Shown here one piece after another: positions 7,079 to 9,198 of a stretch of DNA of 9,198 nucleotides. The stretch comes from Flammeovirgaceae bacterium. Its GTDB lineage: Bacteria > Bacteroidota > Bacteroidia > Cytophagales > MED-G16. The position numbers were made by a program, and so were the translations under genes. Position 1 is the first letter of the stretch, and each line of letters begins with the position of its first letter. Under the pieces are notes generated by a model. The model was not told the DNA's origin, did no database searches, and saw only the letters and a list, made by a program, of their open reading frames with translations. The stretch is taken from positions 1-9,198 of the forward strand of contig NZYP01000059.1 in the NCBI GenBank assembly GCA_002702205.1, read 5' to 3'.

Positions 7079-8333
7079 ATAGTAATGATGGTTTAAAACT
7101 ATTAAGTTTTAAAAAAATAAATATCAAAAGACTAAAAGAAAGTAGGGAGGATCCTCCATAACTCACGAATGGCAATGGAATGCCAATTACAGGAAATAAA
7201 CCTAAAGTCATAGAAATATTTACTACAAAATGGAAAAAAACAATTGAGAAAACAGAGTATCCAAAAACTCTAGCAAATTTATCTTTTTGATTTTCAGATA
7301 AAATCAAAATTCTATAGAGAAACAAAATATATAGAATTATGAAAGTCATTGAACCTAGATACCCAAATTCCTCACCAATTACTGAAAAAATGAAATCCGT
7401 ACTTTGGAATGGAACAAAATTAAAACTTGTCTGAGTTCCTTCCATAAAACCCTTTCCTAAAAAACTACCAGATCCAATAGCTATTTTAGATTGCGTAACA
7501 TTCCAGCCAGCACCAAGAGGATCGGCATTTGGATTAATTAAGGACTCTATTCTTTTTTTATGATGAGGTTTCAAAACATTATTCATCAGAAAATCTTGTC
7601 CATTTATAATAAGCAGTACCACCACAAAGAAAATTGAATAGTTAATAATTTTTGTAAAATCTTTTATTGAAATACCAATAACTATTAAAAATAATATTGT
7701 AAAAAATATATAAAGAATCATTTTATCAAATACAACACCCATCAAAAAGATAAGAATAAAAGATATTCCTATATAAAAGAATTTTAAACTAAGGCCCTCT
7801 CTTAATAAAACAAGAAAAAATGAAAAATAAACAAGAGCTGTTCCTGTATCTCCTTGAAATAAAATCAATACGAAAGGAATTATAATTATAATTAAAGCTT
7901 GGAATAAAGACTTTAAGTTATTGACCTTTAACTCAGATGTATCGAAAACTTTGGCTAGAAAAAGAGCGGTAGAAAACTTTGAGAACTCCGATGGTTGGAA
8001 CTTAAAACCAAATAAATTAAACCAAGATATTGAACTTTTAACTTCCTGTCCAAAAAAAAGAACCATAACCAATAGAGTTATAGAGATAAGGTATAATGGA
8101 AGTGCTAAATCAAAAATAAATCTATATTCAATAATTTGAATAATAAGAAAAACAAGGAGACATATAGAAATCCACATTAATTGCTTAAAAGATTCATTTT
8201 GAAATGAGAAAAAAGAGATATCCTCAGAATATTGAGAGGAATAAATAGAAATGAATCCAATAAATATTAAGAATAAATAACATATAGCTATTACAGGATC
8301 ATTAGAAAATATAGAATTATTAATCTTCCTCAT
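7071..8333 (-). CDS. rodA: RodA, SEDS-family peptidoglycan glycosyltransferase
   Basis: RodA polymerises glycan strands from lipid II in the elongasome, working with the transpeptidase PBP2 encoded just upstream. The product, 420 residues from the ATG at 8333, is an inner-membrane protein with about ten or more hydrophobic helices. SEDS signatures are present: SWFNLFGFKFQPSEFSK (around residue 112), QGDTGTAL with the essential Asp at about 162, NADPLGAGWNVTQSKIAIGSG (about 269-289), GEEFGYLG, and PVIGIPLPFVSYGGSS (about 381-396). It is longer than the E. coli protein (370), with an extra hydrophobic stretch before the conserved loop, as is usual in Bacteroidota. The frame is open to a GTG at 8345, but the ATG gives a more typical N-terminus (MRKINNSIF). 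It overlaps mrdA by 14 bp and is co-transcribed with it. Confidence 0.94.
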   Translation of the reverse strand: MRKINNSIFSNDPVIAICYLFLIFIGFISIYSSQYSEDISFFSFQNESFKQLMWISICLLVFLIIQIIEYRFIFDLALPLYLISITLLVMVLFFGQEVKSSISWFNLFGFKFQPSEFSKFSTALFLAKVFDTSELKVNNLKSLFQALIIIIIPFVLILFQGDTGTALVYFSFFLVLLREGLSLKFFYIGISFILIFLMGVVFDKMILYIFFTILFLIVIGISIKDFTKIINYSIFFVVVLLIINGQDFLMNNVLKPHHKKRIESLINPNADPLGAGWNVTQSKIAIGSGSFLGKGFMEGTQTSFNFVPFQSTDFIFSVIGEEFGYLGSMTFIILYILFLYRILILSENQKDKFARVFGYSVFSIVFFHFVVNISMTLGLFPVIGIPLPFVSYGGSSLLSFSLLIFIFLKLNSFKPSLLSR

Positions 8334-9198
8334 CAATAAAATCACCTTTTAAAACGTAATCCTCTAACCAGAGTCGTTTTGTTTCACCAAATATATAGTA
8401 CTCTGAAGCTAAACTTGAAATTGACGCTGCAGCTCTTGCACCCCATCCAGCATTTTCTATGTATGCTGCTATAGCTATTTTAGGATTATTTTTAGGAGCA
8501 AAACCAATAAAACCTGAGTGATCGTAGCCATGTGGGTTTTGAACTGTACTTGTCTTTCCACATAACATTAACTCTTTCATGTAACCCCTTCTCCCCGATC
8601 CGCTAGTAACAACATTTTCCATTGCATCTACTATATAGTTAAAGTGTGTTTTATCAATTTTTAAAATATTTTTTTTCTTATTTTCTATTTTAGAATCATT
8701 TATGTGAGTTACAATAGTAGGGTTATAAAAATAACCTCTATTAGCAAGTATTGATGCAAAATTTGCCATTTGAATTGGAGTTACTAGAAGCTCTCCTTGA
8801 CCAATACTCAAAGAATATATATTAGAAAATTTCCATCTCCCACTGCCATAATACCTATCGTAGTAATTAGATGAGGGAATAAAACCTGAGTTGATATTTG
8901 AAATTTCAAAATTTAAGTTGGATCCTAATCCAAACATTTTAACGTACTGAGACCATCTATTAAGCCCAATTCTTGAATCAGTATATGTATTATTACTTAT
9001 ATTCTGATTAATTACTTTTTTAAATAACCAATAAAAATAATTATTAGATGAGTTAACAATTGCTTTATTTAAATCATAAATTCCTGAAGGAGCTAAATCT
9101 CCAATTCTTGATAAATCAATAAATACCTTATCTTCTTTATTAACTACATTTTCTTCTAATCCAATTAGACCCTGAATTAACTTAAACATTGAACCTGG
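8320..9198 (-). CDS. mrdA: Penicillin-binding protein 2, transpeptidase domain (5' part beyond window end)
   Basis: PBP2 is the class B transpeptidase that cross-links glycan made by RodA during cell elongation. The frame is open to the window edge; the visible 292 residues start inside PGSMFKLIQG, so the nucleophile Ser of SxxK (SMFK, 9181-9192) is just included, and the internal ATG at 9189 is not the start. The second motif is SSN at 9043-9051. The third motif is KTST at 8545-8556 where KTGT or KSGT is expected; the Gly is Ser (AGT, 8548-8550). The rest is typical: IGQGELLVTPIQMANFASILANRG, NPHGYDHSGFIGFAP, KIAIAAYIENAGWGA. The membrane anchor and dimerisation domain lie outside. The acidic tail FIDEED overlaps rodA, which follows in the usual Bacteroidota order. 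Because every other motif is intact, I take it as functional. Confidence 0.95.
   Translation of the reverse strand, partial: PGSMFKLIQGLIGLEENVVNKEDKVFIDLSRIGDLAPSGIYDLNKAIVNSSNNYFYWLFKKVINQNISNNTYTDSRIGLNRWSQYVKMFGLGSNLNFEISNINSGFIPSSNYYDRYYGSGRWKFSNIYSLSIGQGELLVTPIQMANFASILANRGYFYNPTIVTHINDSKIENKKKNILKIDKTHFNYIVDAMENVVTSGSGRRGYMKELMLCGKTSTVQNPHGYDHSGFIGFAPKNNPKIAIAAYIENAGWGARAAASISSLASEYYIFGETKRLWLEDYVLKGDFIDEED

Noticed and set aside
7921..8139. 72-residue + strand reading frame inside rodA
   Set aside because: Antisense to conserved SEDS motifs, no recognisable features.
8334..8345. GTG start extending rodA by 4 residues
   Set aside because: Possible, but the ATG at 8333 gives a normal RodA N-terminus.

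Overview
The window looks like a gene-dense, very AT-rich (about 30% GC by eye) chromosomal segment from a member of the Bacteroidota, most likely a streamlined, marine-type flavobacterium. The evidence is a PorZ-like type IX secretion protein, a bamA-ompH-ompH cluster, a Bacteroidota-style PBP2-RodA pair, a DUF4399 lipoprotein and a lack of clear Shine-Dalgarno sites. All nine genes are chromosomal and mostly housekeeping or envelope related. I see no RNA genes, insertion sequences, CRISPR array or phage genes. No gene-free stretch exceeds 76 bp.

Left part (1-2065, + strand): the 3' part of bamA (outer-membrane protein insertase), which enters the window inside a nearly perfect 9-bp tandem repeat encoding Gly-Gly-Tyr, then two tandem Skp/OmpH-type periplasmic chaperones. 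These three probably form one transcription unit for outer-membrane protein biogenesis. Middle part (6231-2062, - strand): a tight four-gene operon, read in the order porZ, recO, DUF4399 lipoprotein, 2OG-Fe(II) oxygenase, with overlaps of 4 bp and 29 bp and a 3-bp gap. It converges on ompH with a 4-bp stop-codon overlap. The 76-bp gap at 6232-6307 must hold the divergent promoters for porZ and for an unrecognised 256-residue helical cytoplasmic protein (6308-7078, + strand, TTG start).

Right part (9198-7071, - strand): the transpeptidase domain of PBP2 (mrdA, cut by the window end exactly at the active-site SxxK motif), overlapping rodA, the SEDS glycan polymerase. Together they form the elongasome peptidoglycan synthase. 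rodA converges on the unknown gene with an 8-bp overlap.

I do not see a clearly new multi-gene system. The most interesting points are the expandable GGY repeat in BamA, a G9 homopolymer in porZ that would act as an on/off switch if it slips, a Gly-to-Ser change in the PBP2 KTG motif, and the unknown gene at 6308-7078.
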